Shown: positions 4,752 to 5,639 of the stretch, one piece after another | Layout of the letters: each line of letters opens with the position of its first letter | Position numbering within the stretch: the first letter of the stretch is position 1 | DNA from: Planctomycetaceae bacterium | Lineage (GTDB): Bacteria > Planctomycetota > Planctomycetia > Pirellulales > Thermoguttaceae | Length of the DNA stretch: 5,639 nt | Direction: 5' to 3' | Assembly: GCA_031276415.1 (NCBI GenBank) | Contig: JAISNF010000441.1 | Coordinates: 1-5,639, forward strand | Made by a program: the position numbers and the translations under genes | Notes under the pieces: generated by a model | Told to the model about the DNA's origin: nothing | Database searches by the model: none | What the model saw: the letters and a program-made list of their open reading frames with translations, nothing else

Positions 4752-5639
4752 TTACGTTTTTCCTTTGTACAATTTTCGTTCGATGCCGGGTATGTAATTT
4801 GTCCAATTTCCTCCGAGATTTGGGTCTTCGAGCATATATTTACGAAATTCGGCAAGTTTCGAATCAAGCGAATCAATAAAGTGAAGAGCCATCGCTTCCA
4901 AAGTCATCGGCAATTTGGCACTTTGATTTTCGTAAGTTCCATGATGCGATAAAAGCAGATGTTTCAGAAGTATCATCGTTTCCTCATTGAACTGCTCGCC
5001 ACTGTTTTTTTCCGCTTCTTTTATTTTTTCGTTCAAAATCTCAATGCCAAGCAACGGATGTCCAAGCATTTGCCCTTGATCCGAGTAAAACATTTCGCTG
5101 CTAAACGATAATTCCACCGTCTTCCCAATATCGTGCAAAAACGCTCCGACCAAAAGAAAATCACGATTGAGCGACGGATAAAGAACCGCAATCTGTTCCA
5201 CCACTTCCATCATTTGTACGGAATGTTCCAATAAACCGCCCGGATAAGCATGATGTAACTTGACTCCCGCCGGAGCCTTACAAAACCGTTCCATTAACTC
5301 ATCGTCAATCAAAATACAATCCGTAAGATTACGTAAATCAGGATCAGTAATCGTATAAAGCAATTCAATAAGTCTGGCTCTTTTTTTAGTTACGTCAACA
5401 GAATTGAACCGGACAAATTCCGTTTCATCAATCGGTTTCGATTTCGTATCGATTTTCGTTAGTTTTCGGGCAATAAATTGCAATGTTCCCTGAAAACGTT
5501 GCGTTATTCCTTCCGCAAATACGTAATCGCCGTTATCGAATTGGTAAAACACATCATCAGTTACATTCCAAAGACGACCGCTGATCATGCCGGTTTTGTC
5601 GGACAAATTGAACTGAAGATAAAGATTACCGTTTTTATT
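4752..5639 (-). CDS. yhaM: YhaM-family 3'-5' exoribonuclease (OB fold + HD domain), 5' end beyond the window
   Basis: The family degrades RNA (and ssDNA) from the 3' end in a metal-dependent way in the cytoplasm. The visible part is 295 codons plus a TAA stop. It opens inside the OB-fold nucleic-acid-binding domain: NGNLYLQFNLSDKTGMISG followed by RLWN. The metal-dependent phosphohydrolase (HD) domain follows, with KAPAGVKLHHAYPGGLLEHS carrying the first His (codon 5223-5225), FLHDIGK with the His-Asp pair (5130-5135), LGH, LLLSHHGTYE with a His pair (4941-4946), and LHFIDSLDSK with the last Asp. The C-terminal WTNYIPGIERKLYKG is also family-like. All expected metal ligands are present. An in-frame TTG at 5606 could be taken as a start, but the frame stays open to the window edge and the upstream residues are proper OB-fold sequence. 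The gene is therefore cut by the window, with about 25-30 residues missing compared with Bacillus YhaM (about 314 residues). It is convergent with the BatA gene. Confidence 0.9.
   Translation of the reverse strand, partial: NKNGNLYLQFNLSDKTGMISGRLWNVTDDVFYQFDNGDYVFAEGITQRFQGTLQFIARKLTKIDTKSKPIDETEFVRFNSVDVTKKRARLIELLYTITDPDLRNLTDCILIDDELMERFCKAPAGVKLHHAYPGGLLEHSVQMMEVVEQIAVLYPSLNRDFLLVGAFLHDIGKTVELSFSSEMFYSDQGQMLGHPLLGIEILNEKIKEAEKNSGEQFNEETMILLKHLLLSHHGTYENQSAKLPMTLEAMALHFIDSLDSKLAEFRKYMLEDPNLGGNWTNYIPGIERKLYKGKT

Overview
The window is AT-rich bacterial chromosome, especially between genes. It carries three protein genes separated by unusually long, repeat-filled intergenic stretches. The protein types suggest a member of the Planctomycetota, though no ribosomal or other phylogenetic marker is present, so this is inference. 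The pointers are a large BatA/VWA membrane protein ending in a tryptophan-rich C-terminal membrane anchor, a signal-less GH10-like protein, a YhaM-type nuclease, and the lack of clear Shine-Dalgarno sequences.

Layout. 1-287: AT-rich non-coding DNA with an imperfect fold-back (42-138) and a possible minus-strand terminator (239-284). 288-1802, minus: a 504-residue clan GH-A/GH10-like TIM-barrel protein in which both expected catalytic glutamates appear to be replaced, so it is probably a pseudo-glycosidase. 1803-2323: a divergent intergenic region with AT-rich direct repeats, a degenerate inverted repeat of the 'ACCACAGAG-AACACA' type, and a tandem 10-mer upstream of the next gene. 2324-4237, plus: a 637-residue BatA/von Willebrand factor A membrane protein with a lysine/proline tandem-repeat insert. 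4238-4751: a convergent intergenic region mostly filled by a 367-bp fold-back element (4251-4617). This element has perfect 14-bp terminal inverted repeats beginning GTAA and near-identical 8-bp flanking direct repeats. I read it as a non-autonomous (MITE-like) element with IS66-type ends. 4752-5639, minus: a YhaM-family 3'-5' exoribonuclease (OB fold plus HD domain) whose 5' end lies beyond the window.

The three genes do not form an operon. The GH10-like and BatA genes are divergent, and the BatA and YhaM genes are convergent. No shared pathway is evident, and the MoxR ATPase and DUF58 genes that usually accompany BatA proteins are not in this window. The most notable items are the MITE-like element, which also supplies a terminator-like hairpin to the BatA gene, and the loss of both catalytic residues in the GH10-like protein. 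I found no tRNA, rRNA, CRISPR array or recognisable riboswitch.
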